This document shows, piece by piece, positions 26,076-39,336 of a stretch of 64,000 nucleotides of DNA (positions are counted from its first letter, which is position 1; the number at the start of each line of letters is the position of its first letter). Source of the stretch: Sporothrix humicola (lineage: Eukaryota > Ascomycota > Sordariomycetes > Ophiostomatales > Ophiostomataceae); the NCBI GenBank assembly GCA_021396245.1, contig WNYE01000023.1:310001-374000 (forward strand), written 5' to 3'. Below the pieces are notes generated by a model. The model made no database searches. It worked only from the letters and a program-made list of their open reading frames with translations, and had not been told where the DNA came from. Both the position numbers and the translations under genes were made by a program.

Positions 26076-28788
26076 CATAAAAGGCATATGCATAAATGTG
26101 CGTGGTGGCGGCTGGGCTGTGTTGCACATCCTCCTTTTTACACAGTCTCGATGCCTAGCCTTGATGCTGTCGTATCTTCCCACGAGTGATACAGAACATG
26201 GCCGATGTCAAAAGCGGAGTTATTCCGATTTCTGGCCTTTGTGGTCTCGGGTCGGTTTGCCCTAGCAGGCGATGATGCATCGACGGCAGCTGATATCGCT
26301 TCTGGTTACCGAACACAGGTAGACCGACATTAAAGACCCGAAGAGAAAGGCATGCTCAGGAAGCAGCCTTGAACGCCGCCGCGCATCTTGCGATATACCT
26401 TGATCCCTGTATCCCCCGCGCCTGTCGTCGAAACTATTGACTCGCTGTTGTCGTTTTGACATCCTGTCATTTTTCCATCGTTTTTTTCCCTTCTTCTTCT
26501 GCTGCTTCACTTTTTTCCCTTTCTTTTTCTTTCGCCCCGTTTCTTTCCATTGCCCTCTTTCTTCATCCGCTCTGGATTATATTTCCCCTTGTCGCTATTG
26601 TTTTCTCTTTTATCAGTGATTTTGAGTAGCGCGGCGTTGGCGGTCTGGACTGTTGCTTTGCTTTGCGCTGCAGCAGTTTGCTGCACGTTCTGTGTGGTTT
26701 CGGCATCGTGAATGGCCAGACAGCATCGAGTTGACCAGGATGTTGTGGGAAAAGAAGCGAGAGAAAACGGCGCCAAAAAGTGTCCATACGATGCGCGACC
26801 TGCGAATGGGACAAGTGAGAAGGGCAAAAGAAAAGACCATCAGAGGGGCTGAGAGGGGAGGGGGCTGCTGCTGCTGCCGAGGACAAAGAAAACTGTGTGC
26901 AAAAACGCGACAAAAATGATATATCATAAATGTGGCAGAGCCAAAAAGAAACCAAAAAGAGACCAAGAAGACATGCGAGAGGGGGGGATAAATTAGGGGA
27001 AGACCCCGTCGAAAATGTTCTCGCCAAAAAAACTCACAAAGGCGCCATTTTGGCTCTTGTCGTCTTTGGTCTTTTGGTCTGGTCTCTTTTCGTCTGGTCT
27101 TCGCCTGGTTCGTGATGAATGTCGTGGTTGATCCCCGACGCCGAGACCAGGACGGCGAACGGAACACAGGCAATGCGCAATGCACTTGTGTCACGGAGAA
27201 CGAATCGCGTATCAACGTATTAGCATCTGGCATGCCCATCTTTTTTCAATGGCCCTTTCCAATCTGCATTATGCGTTCTGCATGCATCCAAACCAAGAAC
27301 AGGGCGAATCAAACAGGGCGAGCAGTTCCCAAGAACAACAAGGCGGGCTCAGCAATACTTCAAAGGAACAGCCCAGTCGCACATCCCGTCCTATCCCGCC
27401 CCGTCTCCATCACAGTCCTAATCCCGGTCCAACCCAGCGCCCAGGATATGGATACGGGCCTGGGACAAGGCGGCTTGCCGATCGCTGGGGCGCGCTGGAG
27501 CACATTGGGCCGCCCGTTTGCTTCTTTGGGCGTCCGCCCACTTGCGTAGCTGCAGCTTGAACCCTGCCCAGCCTGCTTCTTTATTTCGTGCTGGGACCAA
27601 TAGCATTGGCGCATTCAGAGTTCGTTCAGGCTCCTGACCTAGGTCAACATGCATATTGTGTGCATGGAGACTGAAAATGCAGGCTGGAAATGCAGGCTGA
27701 ACATAGACTAAAATTGTGGACTGAAAATGGTGGTTGTGCACAGTACCCTTCCCTCGTCGGCGTGCTCAGCTGGCTCTGAGGCTGTCTTCTCATGCCCAGT
27801 ACTTTCGTTAGTTGGCATGGCGTTCGATATCGTCCTCAACGATATCTCTGATGGACTTGCACAGTAGCTTTGTCTCGCATTGTCTCGCCCTCGGGGCCTA
27901 AGCTCGGTTTCGGTGGGCTGTTTTGTCTCGTCTTGTCTTGCTTCGTAGCGGCCTCATAGTGGTGGGCGGTGTCCACAACAGAACACTAACTGAAGGGCAA
28001 CTGAGGAATCGAGGGCGGCGATGGGTCTAAACAGTGGCTTTTTGCCGGTATCGAAGATGGTTGGTTTGTGTACGACCAAACGAAAGAGTAACAAAAACAC
28101 AATTTCAGAGAAGCAAGTGGCAGCGATCGTCATTGCAGGCATGGGGGCACATCTTCCCCTTGGCTCGATTATGGAGGGGCTCCTTCCCCCTCCCAATGGT
28201 TCCAATAGTGCGATTTACCAGGAAGGAGCGGGCCCTATGGGAGGGACTTAATGGAAGGTGCGAGTGCACCGCCGACTAGTAAATTGACAAAAAGGGTAAT
28301 GGGAAAGTGCTCAAAACCAGGAAGGTAGCCGTGGGCTATGATGGGAAAGCGCGGCTGCGGTCAGAATGTGCACGATGTGCAGGTTGATTTGGATAGGTAA
28401 ATTTTGAATTTCTTCGTGCAGTCTTGTCTGTCGTCTTTTTCCTGTTGTGTATGGCATCTCCGACGCACACCTTTTAGCCGTCCCAGTCCTCGCCGTCCAC
28501 GCCCCTCCTGTTTAGTATTACACAATACATTGCTTGCCCCTTTTGCAGAAGATCAACAAAAAGCCTCCTGTCTTTTCGTCCGTCCTCGCCGTCCTCCGTA
28601 TTCTCAATCACTTCATCCCCCCTTCGATATGCATTGGACCCCGTTCTGTGAGGCCCATCAAGAACAAATGGGCCCTATGGATACTGCTGGACCCGATGGG
28701 GCCTTTGGGGTAAATAACAAGCGAGCAGAAAAAGAAAGTTGTAGAAAAACGACGCTCACCCAAGAACTCACACAAAAATAAATAAATA

Positions 28789-28789
<1 letters not shown>

Positions 28790-28825
<36 letters not shown>
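28790..28825 (+). repeat. 36-base poly(A) tract
   Basis: An uninterrupted run of 36 A follows AATAAATAAATAC. It could be a homopolymer expansion or the tail of a retroposed RNA; I found no flanking target-site duplication or recognisable parent sequence. Confidence 0.85.
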
Positions 28826-28829
<4 letters not shown>

Positions 28830-31800
28830 ACGAAAGAAAAGAAGAGGCGAAGACCAAAATGGACACCCGCAATCACGAGCAGCTTCTTTTGGCATGGTCA
28901 GTGTCTCAAACGTCCTGTCTATCAACGCAGCTCATCCCAGACATCACCAAACCGCAGGAACTCGAGGGACCGAAGCAATAAGAGAAAAGGGGGACGATAA
29001 CGCACTAGGACGCCTCTGGCCGTTTGGTCATTGTCTCGAACGAACATGTGGCCCTAACGCCGGCATCCCTTGAACAGTGAACGGCGAGAAACTGCTCGAG
29101 AGATAGCCTGGCCCTTAACCCGCAACAAACTTTGGATGGTGGTGTCGACAAGACGGCGGAGGAAGAATAATGCACACTTATTCTCCGTCGCCCGTCCCGT
29201 GGATTCTCAAGCTTCGGCTCGTTTACCTGGGCCTGGGTTAGGTTCCTCGCCTTAGCGGAACAGAAGAATTGCTTTCATTGACTGAATGATTCCGGCAATC
29301 TCGAGTAGTTGGGGTACGTTGCCAATTTTGGTACTGTGTACTTCGTATATCTCGATAATTCGGAATTACAGTGAGAAAGCACGGCCTCCTTCGGCTTGCA
29401 CGATGACAGGATGACAGCTGCACTCCAAGAGCCCGGCACCTCTGGGGCACGGATGGGGAAGGCACAAGTGGTGCACGGAGCACAGAAGCACAGGGCAGAT
29501 CATAGATCGAAAGGAGACACAAGATGCGGACTAGATAAACAAGCGAAGAAAAGAAAAAAATGCACCATTTGTCATTAGCCTTCTTTTATTCATTCGCTTT
29601 TTTATAAAAAATGAGCTTTAATCATTTCAATGTGCATTTCTGTCTATGCTTGTACGGAGTACTCTCCCCCTTGCTTGTTTCTTTTCGGCCCTGTGGCCCT
29701 TTTCGTCTTCCGTATGTTCCTTTTTGTCATGTCATGCTTCCGAAGGCCGACACGACGGATATATCTTCTCCAGGTGAGTTCGAGTAGGTGTGCTTGAGGA
29801 CTGGGCTTTATGTGTGACAAGAAGCTCGAGCCATTCCTCTTCCCCTTATTTTGTTCCCTCGTGTTTCTTTGCTTGAGAATTTGTCATGGCCATCCTTCGT
29901 GCCCATTTTAAGCGCTGTGCTTTCACGCTCCGTTGGAAAGAAAACTATTTGTGTTCACAGAAAGCACAGGAACGTGCATGATCTCCACACAGTTGTGCGC
30001 CTGACGGGGATGGTTGGCCGGCGCCTGATCCCTCGAGGATAGGGGCGTATAAGTCTGCAAGTACGACGTATGTATTTGCTGTGTACAAATAAAGAAATAA
30101 AAAACCTTGACTGCACATCACGACATCGAGAACATTCAGAGAAACGCAAAGAAACTCAAATCACAAACAAGACCCTCTTTTTGCCTCCCTCATGCTGGCA
30201 CTCGGCATCAAACCACCCCTATCCCTACCTATGTCCATTTTTGTTTCTCAAATCACAAGCTTCGAATTTGGTCTTTGCAGGAGCCTAAAGGTCACAGGTC
30301 TTGTCAAGACTGGTAAGCGATCTTCAGCTGACTTTAGCGCGCATCTGATTTCCTACTATGCACTTGCTTTCCAGGCACCATTTGCCTTCGATGGTGCACC
30401 GTTTGGGCAGATCCATATCGTTTCCCACGGCCAGTCGGGATCGTGAACTGCGACATAGCCTTGAGACTTTGCAAAAGAAAGCTCCTTGCATTGTACATTC
30501 AAGTATGTCGTACTTTTGTGAAAGTATGCATGTCGTAATCTGTGAAATCACTGACCACTGGGATGTTGAGACACCGACTAGACACTTGTCTCGTCGCCGA
30601 GCCTTTCCCTTCTGAACCGCCTGCATAAATCCGCTACGGAAACAAAATTGCGCCGATGCCACCTTCTCTCCAAAAAAAGAATGAAAGAATGAGAAAAGGG
30701 TTCGGAAAGGTTTGGAGCCAAAATGCGGGATGGGAGAAAGAGATGAAAAAAGAGAGCGAAAAGGGCAACAAAGTGCAGGGTGTAGGTCATGGTCCTTGGC
30801 CTGGAAATCTGCTGATATGTATTTCACGCCAATGTTGTTCCCTGCACTTGGAGAAGGGCAATTTGTATTGGCTCCCAGGCTTGTGGTTTGGCTTTCGGGA
30901 CTGGCCATAGGCGACGGGATACTACCCCTCGGTCGAGTCGAACCGCACGCACAAAGACGCGAAGAGGCCACACTTTCTCGAGGAGTCTGTAAACATTCCC
31001 AGTGTTCCGTACGAGGTAATACCGAGACAAGAGGCAACGACCGAGCCTGCGCAATAAGGGAAATGAGAGGGGCCCGAAACGTACGAGGGGGCCGTCGGGG
31101 GCCAAGCCATGTCGTGAGTTCAAACGAGGAAACCAACCAAATGTACTCCGTACGACGTAATGTGTTGCCTGCTCCCAAGAGAACAAAGCATCGAAAATGC
31201 TGCTGGAGTAGGGTGGGATTGATCGAGGGCAAAGGCGAGACATGAGGACCGCACCGCTGGGCACGATTGATGTTGAGACGGCGTGTGCAAGGCTCCTGGT
31301 GACTCGCACGGCCATCCGCGAGCGTCCCGGCCCAGTGGGCTGTCTTGTGCAGTGTTCAGCCCTTGGCCAGACCTTTGGGTATTGGTGTGGTTGTGTTTCT
31401 GTTGGTCGTATTCGTACTGGATGGTAGCATTTTGGACCAGGTTTTCGCCAGAAGGATGCCACGATGCTGTAATGGTGTACGCCTTATTAGCAACGTGCAT
31501 GCTCCGTGCATTCTGCCAGTGCCCTCTTTCATCTTTCATCTTGTCATGATTCCTTTTGTGGTATTCCAGCTGAGTGGTGGTGACTGCGTCCACATGAGAG
31601 CTGAAAAGGACAATGGCAAGGGCAACGTATCGGGTCCAAACTAGCCCCAATACAGCCTGCAGGTGTGGGCGGGACACACATCATTCATTGAACAAGGGGA
31701 CTTTTGGTGCCGAAGACGACAGACAGCCTGGCAAGCGAGAAAGGCAGGCAAGGAACAAGGGGCATGGGTTTTTGCGCAAGAATGTAGCAGGCAAATAAGG

Positions 31801-33080
31801 GCGACGGCAAGAAACACAGGTCATATGTGTACGGAAGTTCGCATGGTAGATTCGTGGTGGTGTAATGGCGGCAGACATAGAATGAGAAAGATGAAAAGAA
31901 GAAAAGAAGAAACCACCAAAGTGTTGTATGCAAGAGGGCCGTATAGGGATCATCTCGACTTGTACATGCACCTTCCCGCCTTTCACTCGTCTGGTTTGTT
32001 TTAATGTCCTTGTTCGTTCTTTCCTTAATGTACTACCATTCTCCATTGATCCTTCCCCAGTTTGAGATCATATCCACGCCAGACTTTGTGGGCAGGAAGG
32101 AACAATCATCGTTACATCTCCAATGTATTACCCACCAAGCCTACAACCCATGCCCATGGCCTGGCCAGCCGCTGTCCGGACAAGCGCCCGGACACCGCAC
32201 CAGACTGGTCGACGTGCAGCTGGCGGGAAAAGGGCCGTATGCCGGTGCTAAATTAGCGTTGGCGGTGCACTACGCTGGTGCACCAGGGAAAAGGGCTACC
32301 TGGATCGATCCTATTTGTTTATGCTTCACGGACGAGAGGTCTCGATTTCTTCGCTGGAAGGAGGGGACTCGCTCAGTGGGCCGCGAGTGAGGAAATAATA
32401 CTTAGTATTTTGTGTTATTCGAAGGAAGGAGAGATGAACTTGCGAGGAAGGTGCTGATCTGCACGTTGTGGTTGGAGGGGCAGGAACGATAGTCTCCAAA
32501 TGACACTGATGGAAGGCGCGACTCTGGAGGCTCTTGCCTAACGCGAACACGGTTTCGCATTGTCTCGCCCCTCTCTCGAGTGTTGTTGCTTTTGTAAATT
32601 TTGATTCTCTTTGATTCTCTCTGTCCCATTCTCGGCCACCATCGTCACCAATAAGCCCATCCCCCTCATCCCCTCACCTCGTGGCTATCTCTTCGGATAC
32701 GAGCGAGCGATGTTGCGACGAATTCTTTGCAGAACGACGAAGGTGGAGGTCGAGAGAGGGGAGGCAGGGGCAGATGCGGGAGGGTCGCATTCTTTGTTTC
32801 TTCTTCGACGTCTCGTCGTTTTTCTCGGTACGCTTTGTTTCGCCTTGCGATGTCGTCCCTGTGTCCCTTCTCATTTGTTTGGCGCACCTCATTTTTCTGC
32901 TACCCGCCGCAGCCTGCTTTTATGAGTTGTCGTCTTTCTCCTGCCGGCATCCCCCATTGTTTTCCTGTGCCATTGACAGTGCACACCCCAATCAGCTTCA
33001 AGTACAAGAACGATTTTCCACGAAACGATAGCAGGCCGCTTACACCGAACCACTCTGTGTGCATCCATGTGCATAATACA

Positions 33081-33097
33081 TACGGAGTACGGAGTAC
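33081..33097. repeat. Double TACGGAGTAC motif
   Basis: TACGGAGTACGGAGTAC contains two overlapping copies of TACGGAGTA (33081 and 33088). The same 17-mer recurs at 33838-33854. Confidence 0.9.
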
Positions 33098-33837
33098 AGT
33101 TAAGGCACATCTCCAGTAACTGACAAGGGTTTTGTGAAACCAATAAAAAGTCCGCAGATGGTCCCAAGACACACCAGGGCGATGTTCCAAGAGAAGTGGG
33201 CAAGGCATCGGCCCAAGAAGGCCAAAAAGAAGGCCGATGGAAGAGAGAAGCATGCCAGGACGGGCCACAAGCATACACTATCCATCACGTGCTGTCGACG
33301 GGGTGTCTATATAAGGCAAAGACAGGGGTGACAAGGTATGTACAGCGTACTGTGTATTTCTGTTCATTCTTGTTCTCTGACTGAAGTTTCCTTTTTGGGC
33401 ATGTCTTCTCCGCTTGTACGGAGAACGCCGACAAATCTGTGTCTTAGCTGTGTCTGTATTCTGACTCTGGCTGCTTCTTTTTTTGTTCCTCCGTGGCTTC
33501 GTTTTTTCTCTGTCTTACTGTCCCCCACGTACGATGCATACTTGCATCCTTTTCTTTCTTCCTTCCTCTCACCCCTTCTCTCCCATGCCTTCTTTTGCTT
33601 CCTTTTTCTGGCTGACCAGCACCGGCACAACGTCCTTGTTCTTGGGTATGAAATAGAGGATTATCTCACTAACACCCTTGTTGGACTTGAGTTCTCCTCC
33701 ACCTCTTCTGCTTCTGCACCACCACCTCTTGTCACCAACGCAATCGTCGCCCCAAAATAAAACAAGACTGAAGCGATCCTGCAGCCAGTCAGCTGCTCCG
33801 CCGCCTCTCCCTCCCCTCTCTCTCTTTTACCTGTCCC

Positions 33838-33854
33838 TACGGAGTACGGAGTAC
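33838..33854. repeat. Double TACGGAGTAC motif, second copy
   Basis: An exact second copy of the 17-mer at 33081-33097, 757 bases downstream in the same orientation. Confidence 0.9.
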
Positions 33855-36800
33855 AGGCACTCATATTTTGCGATGAGAATTTCCCCACTTGTGGAACCAA
33901 CGGCCAGCGTTGAAATGCCCAACGTTGAACGATCAACTTTAACGGCCAATCCTCAGCTTTTGACGGGGTTGGTCCAACAAACGCCACAGCTGCAGAACAT
34001 TATACAAAACCGCAAACAACAACAAAAAGGCGGTCGGCAAACAGAGGCTGACCGAGCCTGCGCCAACTGCGGCACCGGTCAAGAAGGAGCGGATACCGAC
34101 CCCGACAAATTGTGATAAAATGCAAGTTATCAAGCACAAAAGTGACAGACTGCAGGCAGACTGTTTGTCACGAGAACCGGCACCAGAATACCACAGAGCA
34201 CAAACAAGAAGAACCACACAACGGCAAGGTCTGGTTCGCGGGACTCGCCCACGCGAATAAGAGTGGGCCGCCTCGAATCCACAGCTATGGGCTCGGAGCG
34301 CCTTGAAGTGGTGTCTCTACAACGTCAGGTCGCGTTTTGCGTCTTGGTGGGTTGTGCGCGAATGTGACAGCCCAATAAAACACCGTCATGCTCACAGGCT
34401 GTCAAGCCAAGAGTCCCAGAAGCGTCCCAAGAATGAACTAGGGGTTGGTTTCCTCGGGACACAGGACTGGGAGAAGATTGAGGAGAGACAAAAAAGAAAA
34501 GGTAAGCAAAAGCATGAAAGTGTTTGAAAAAAGAAAGAGAAGAAAAGAAGAAAAAGGAAAGTGAACAAGGCCGTCAGCTCTCTCGAGAAACCCCTTTTCG
34601 TTTTAGGGTGTTTTACTATCTTTTGTTGACCTTTTTCATTGCTTTTTATGGTCTCCTTTCTTCTGCACACTATCCGTTCCCATCTCCTCGTCCAGTCTAT
34701 TCTGACTCCAATACGTCGTGTATACAAACAGCAGCAAAAATAGCGAGTAGTACTCCACATCCCACGATGTTTCTTTTTCTCACAGTGAAGAGTCCGGCAA
34801 CCTTGACAATCATTCTTTTGAGAAGTACGACATACGAAGTAATACTTCCAAAGACTTCACCAACTGCTGTTTTGCCAACTCAATTGCCGAGTTTTGTTTT
34901 TCTTCTTTTAAATTCCCATTTTACGTTCACCCGCCAAGTTACTGCTTTAAAGAATATCAATCTGTTTGATTTCTTATTTCCCGCTCACTTATTGCCCAAT
35001 TTCTTCATTCTGTACCTTGTTCCCCCCTCCCCCCTATGCTGACAGACTGATCCAGCAACCGCCCGGTCGGGTTGTTTGGCAAGCATGGTGTGGAGTCTAG
35101 TCCCAATTTGTGCCAGAGCGTCCCAGCAAAAAAAGTGGTAAAAAGGGAGGGTGGAGAGAAAAGAAATGGGGAAGAGTGGGAGCAAGTGGGAGGAAGAGGA
35201 AAATGGCAGGTTTGGAAAACACGTCGAGGCGAAGATACTGACAATGCAATAAAAGAGCAGGGCGCGACGCAAGCAACTAAACGAGAGAGAACGAAACAAG
35301 TCATAACAGGGTAGCCCACCTTCAAATCCGAGCATGTCGTCTCGGTGGACTCAGGGGCCTCCGCCGTGTTAGCAACAAGTCCTTCAGCGTCCTCCGCACG
35401 TCCGCCGTTTTGCATTTCGCTGAGGCCGTCCTGGAAGGGCAAAGAGCGTCGGAAAAAGAAAAAAAAAAGAAGCAGCACAAGAAACAAAAGAAACAAAATG
35501 GAACAAATCCTGCAGAAACACTGCAAGAGACCGTCTATCACCATCCCTTTCCGCGCCGTTCGTTTGGGAGAGCAGCTCTCAGGGCGTGGGTCATTCTGTT
35601 GCCCATCCTGTTTGTCTCTGGCCTGTTTGATTGACGGTACTGGCATTTTGTCATTTTGTCATGTTGTCTCGCCATGCCCCGTCGTCCTCGTGGCATGCAA
35701 TCCTTCCGAGATGGGCGGGTTTGCACAAGCACACGAAGTATGCAATACCGGAGCATCGGGGACAGAGACCAGTATTTGGGACTGCACGTTTTCCCCGGCA
35801 CCAAAAAAGAACAAAAAAGAGACAAAAATGTGGAACACTCACGTTCTTTTGCTGCCAGTTTCTTTTCTGCTTCACTTTTTCTCAGTTTTCACCAAACAGA
35901 TACGGAATATTTGCACCCGCTCGTCACCGGCCCGCCTTCCACGAAGTACGCCTTGGCCCGCTTTGTTCGGGCCCGCCATGTTGATCCTGTTTCCTGACGC
36001 TGTGGGCAAACAGCTCACGTAAAACAGGGCGATGGATAGTTGTCTTCTTTTCGATGCTGCAGAATGCCATCTCCCTTCTTTTCCCTTTGTTTTGGCTTTA
36101 TTTCCTTTTGACTGTCCTGACTTACCCTACTTCCGCCCCGACAGTTTGCAGTTGGCCCCAGCGCCCTCTCCCCACCGTGCGCTTCTGCACTAATCTTGTG
36201 CGGCGGGCCTGTCGATCTTTCTCTCCCTTGGAACCCTCTTACTTCCTCCCTGAGTCCCGGAGGGAAGGCCACAGCGTTTGTTTGGACCAAAGCCGGCCAC
36301 CTTGACGTCTGATGATATTTCGGATTGTTTCTGTGTCTCTCCAAGCACCCTCACCCCCAAATCCCCTCTTCAAGCCAAGACCCGTCAAATCCCCCCCGAC
36401 AACCCCCTCTCATACCTTGGTCTAGCTTCTCGGATACCGCCCCCGGCTCCGGGCCCTTTTTATATTCGCCCTTTTTTCGTTTTTTTTTCTCCTGACGGAC
36501 CCTATTTGCTGGATAGACTACAGGCAACAGGGTTCTTTTGGCCTGTCGGAGTATTCTTCCTCTTCCAGCCCAGGCGAGTCAACTTACAGGGAACCCTTGT
36601 CAGCGTCGAGAAAGGTGAGTGCATCATGGTCTCCGCATCTCTGGCGCCACTCGCCTGGGTACGTTGCGATACAGTGCTGCGAGACGGAACCACCCCAAAG
36701 ACATTGAGAAACTGACCAGACCAAAATTTGCCTGGCTGCAGCATGTCGCAGCATAGCAGGCTATTCTGGTTGCTCCCATGTCAGTCCCTTGTTAGTGCAG

Positions 36801-37872
36801 TGCAGTTGGCAATGGACAATAAGATGGCTGAAAACTAGAGGTGAAGGAGAAAGGTGAGGGATGCTGATGGTGAACACAGATTAAGATTCATAATGGCAAG
36901 CCGATAATGGAACAACCTGGGAGAAAAGGCCGAAAAAAAAAAGCAGTCACAATGGGAGGACCGGGATAAAAAGGAGGAAAGGAAGACACAATACATGGTT
37001 CGACAAAATGCAAAGGTGAGAGAGCAAAACAGAAAGGGTGACATTGAGATGTTTCGTCATTTTCCTTCTTTTCTTTTTCTTTTCCTTTTTCCTCTGTTTG
37101 GTTCCTTTTTTCACTACCACTTTCCCAGTTACCACCTACCAGGAACCATACTTTCAGTTCAAAGTACGACGTACTTACTTGTCCTCTCCTTACCCTCCTT
37201 CACCAACTCACCCTTACCACTTTACGTCCCTCCACTTTCTTTGCTTTTTCCTATCGGCTTGCTTGTCTGGGACGCCCTTTTTAGCTCCTAGGTGCCTCGT
37301 TTTAGTGCTTTAGTACCGGCTAGGGGGGTGCAGAGACGTGTGGGCGCAAAAAGCGTGAGAGCCCCTCCCAATAACGTTGCGAGCTGGGACTTTGGGAGTT
37401 GGGGTGCAATAACAGCGTCTTTTTGGTCTTTTCTTTTCTTTTCTCACACGGGAAAAAGAAAATAAAACAAAACGGAGATACAAAAAAAAAAAAAAAAAAA
37501 AGAGGAGGACGAAACGGCACTGGAGCGACCCCTTTATCTAACCGAAAAAAAAAGAAAAAGAAAAAGGGAAGGGAAGAACAAAAATACGACACCCAAACCG
37601 ACAACAAACCATGTCCAAAATCCCAGGACAAAAAGAAAAGAAAACGAAACCAAAAGGGTGTGGAACCTGGACCTAGAGTGTCTGGCCTTGTTGTCTTTCT
37701 CGTCGTGGACCACGCCCACTTTCTTTATCGGCATCAGCCTCTTGTCTCTTTTCTCCCTGTCATAATATTCTTTCGTTCTTCCTTTCTACCTTTCTTTGCT
37801 TTTTCACTTGCTGGCTCTGTCTCTGGCTCTCTCTCTCTCTTTTTGTCCCCCTTCTTTTCTCTTTTCTCTTTC

Positions 37873-37912
37873 CTATTTCTATTTCTATTTCTATTTCTAT
37901 TTCTATTTCTAT
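37873..37912 (+). repeat. (CTATTT)6 microsatellite
   Basis: Six perfect CTATTT units plus a partial seventh lie in CT-rich DNA about 1.4 kb upstream of the gene at 39337. Confidence 0.9.
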
Positions 37913-38990
37913 GCTCCCTCTCCCATCCCTTGCTCGCTTCCCTTTCCTTCGCTTCTCCGAACAACAACCCCACTCGCCGTTTGATTTCCTTTTTATATCA
38001 TTCCTCTCTTGCCTTGGTGCTACACAAACACCCGCCCACGCGCCAACACCCACAAATATCTACGCAAACCATAGGCTACACACGGCCATAGAACAAACGA
38101 CGACAAACGCACAAACCACAACCTAGACCTCAACCTCAACCTCGCTGCGAACCGCATTTCAAACCATAAAAATCTCATTGCCTGGCTTCTTCCACCGGTG
38201 CCTCCACTCCGGTCAAAATTCTTGGTTGTTTCCTCTTTCTGACTGCACACGCTTTTAACGCAACTTGACTTCACCACTCCCCACTTACACGGCATCGCCA
38301 GCAACAAACGTCCTGCCGACGGATTCCTGCCTCATCGTCTGATATCTTCTTTTTCTATTCTCAGATTTTTTCTCCCTCAAGGCTTTTCCTCATCAATATT
38401 TTCCCTTCTTTTTTTTCTTTTCTTTTTTCTCTTTTCCCCCCGCTCAACCCCCTTTCTGTCGTATTTGTCCAACTCCACTTCTCTCGCCTCTCGTTTCTTG
38501 TCAATTATCTGGCATCCCATCGTCCCGCTCCGTCTGGTCTCGCAATTGTGTGACGACCCCGAACCGTTTACGCTCTCACGCTCCAACGCTCGCACGCGTC
38601 TTACGACTCTGACGACTTTACAACTCTGCCCGGCCTGGCCCTCCCGTCCTGCTTCGTCTCGCCTCTCAGCCCCATCTGTTCTCGTCTGGTTCCGGCTGCG
38701 TCTGAGCGATCCTCTTGCTGCTCCGATCCGTTTGATTTTGTGCCATCGTTTGTTTGGTTCATCTTCTTTCCGTGCCGGGCCCGTTCACCCACATAAAAGA
38801 AAAGAACGTATCGACTGCATTACCTGACTCCATATTGACTGCACTGTGTTCCCGTGTCGCCCTCCGTCGCTCGGTCTTTCACATCTCGTTTCTCTTTTTC
38901 CCTTTTCCTCGTTTTCTCGTTGCCTTTTTTCCCATTTTTTTTTGTTTCTATTAGCATACGCCATCTGCCTTGGTATTGCATTGCCAGTCT

Positions 38991-39025
38991 CTTCCCTTCC
39001 CTTCCCTTCCCTTCCCTTCCCTTCC
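38991..39025 (+). repeat. (CTTCC)7 microsatellite
   Basis: Seven perfect CTTCC units lie in the pyrimidine-rich leader about 310 bases before the ATG at 39337. The position suits a fungal CT-rich promoter element. Confidence 0.9.
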
Positions 39026-39336
39026 TCCCATCGGCTGTCCTACCACGCGCAAAACAAAAGAGAAAACGAAAGGCAGGGACGGATAACAGTCAACGGACGA
39101 CGGGCAACTGAGAGAGAAAATAAAAAGAAGAAGAAAAAAAAGTGTCAAGGGGGAAAACAAGAATATACGAACCCGCTGGCAAACCACTGGAAAGCAAGCT
39201 CCGTTGATTGCACAACCCGCGCTTCCGTGTCTCTGTCCTCCTCGTGTACACTCTTGTCCCTTATTTTCGTTCTCTTCATTATTTTTATTCGTTTCTTTAT
39301 TCCCTTTGTACTATTCACCATTTCTCTCGTGCGGCC

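Larger units (their letters stand above)
23139..39336. other. 16.2-kb gene-free interval
   Basis: I can support no gene in this interval. It contains pyrimidine or purine tracts, homopolymers, microsatellites, a hairpin with tandem repeats near 25.9-26.1 kb, and most copies of the TACGGAGTA motif (29.6-33.9 kb). The longest open frames (for example 30,324-31,232 on the - strand) have random composition and no domain signature. About 38.3-39.3 kb is the CT-rich leader of the next gene. Non-coding RNAs or genes made of very short exons cannot be excluded by eye. Confidence 0.5.

Noticed and set aside
30324..31232. 302-codon open frame on the minus strand in the gene-free interval
   Set aside because: Composition is random, there is no recognisable motif, and no supporting splice or leader structure is seen.
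35345..36022. 225-codon + frame and overlapping minus frames near 35-36 kb
   Set aside because: It starts in poly-Lys translated from an A-run, and both strands are open over the same stretch; no conserved segment could be found.
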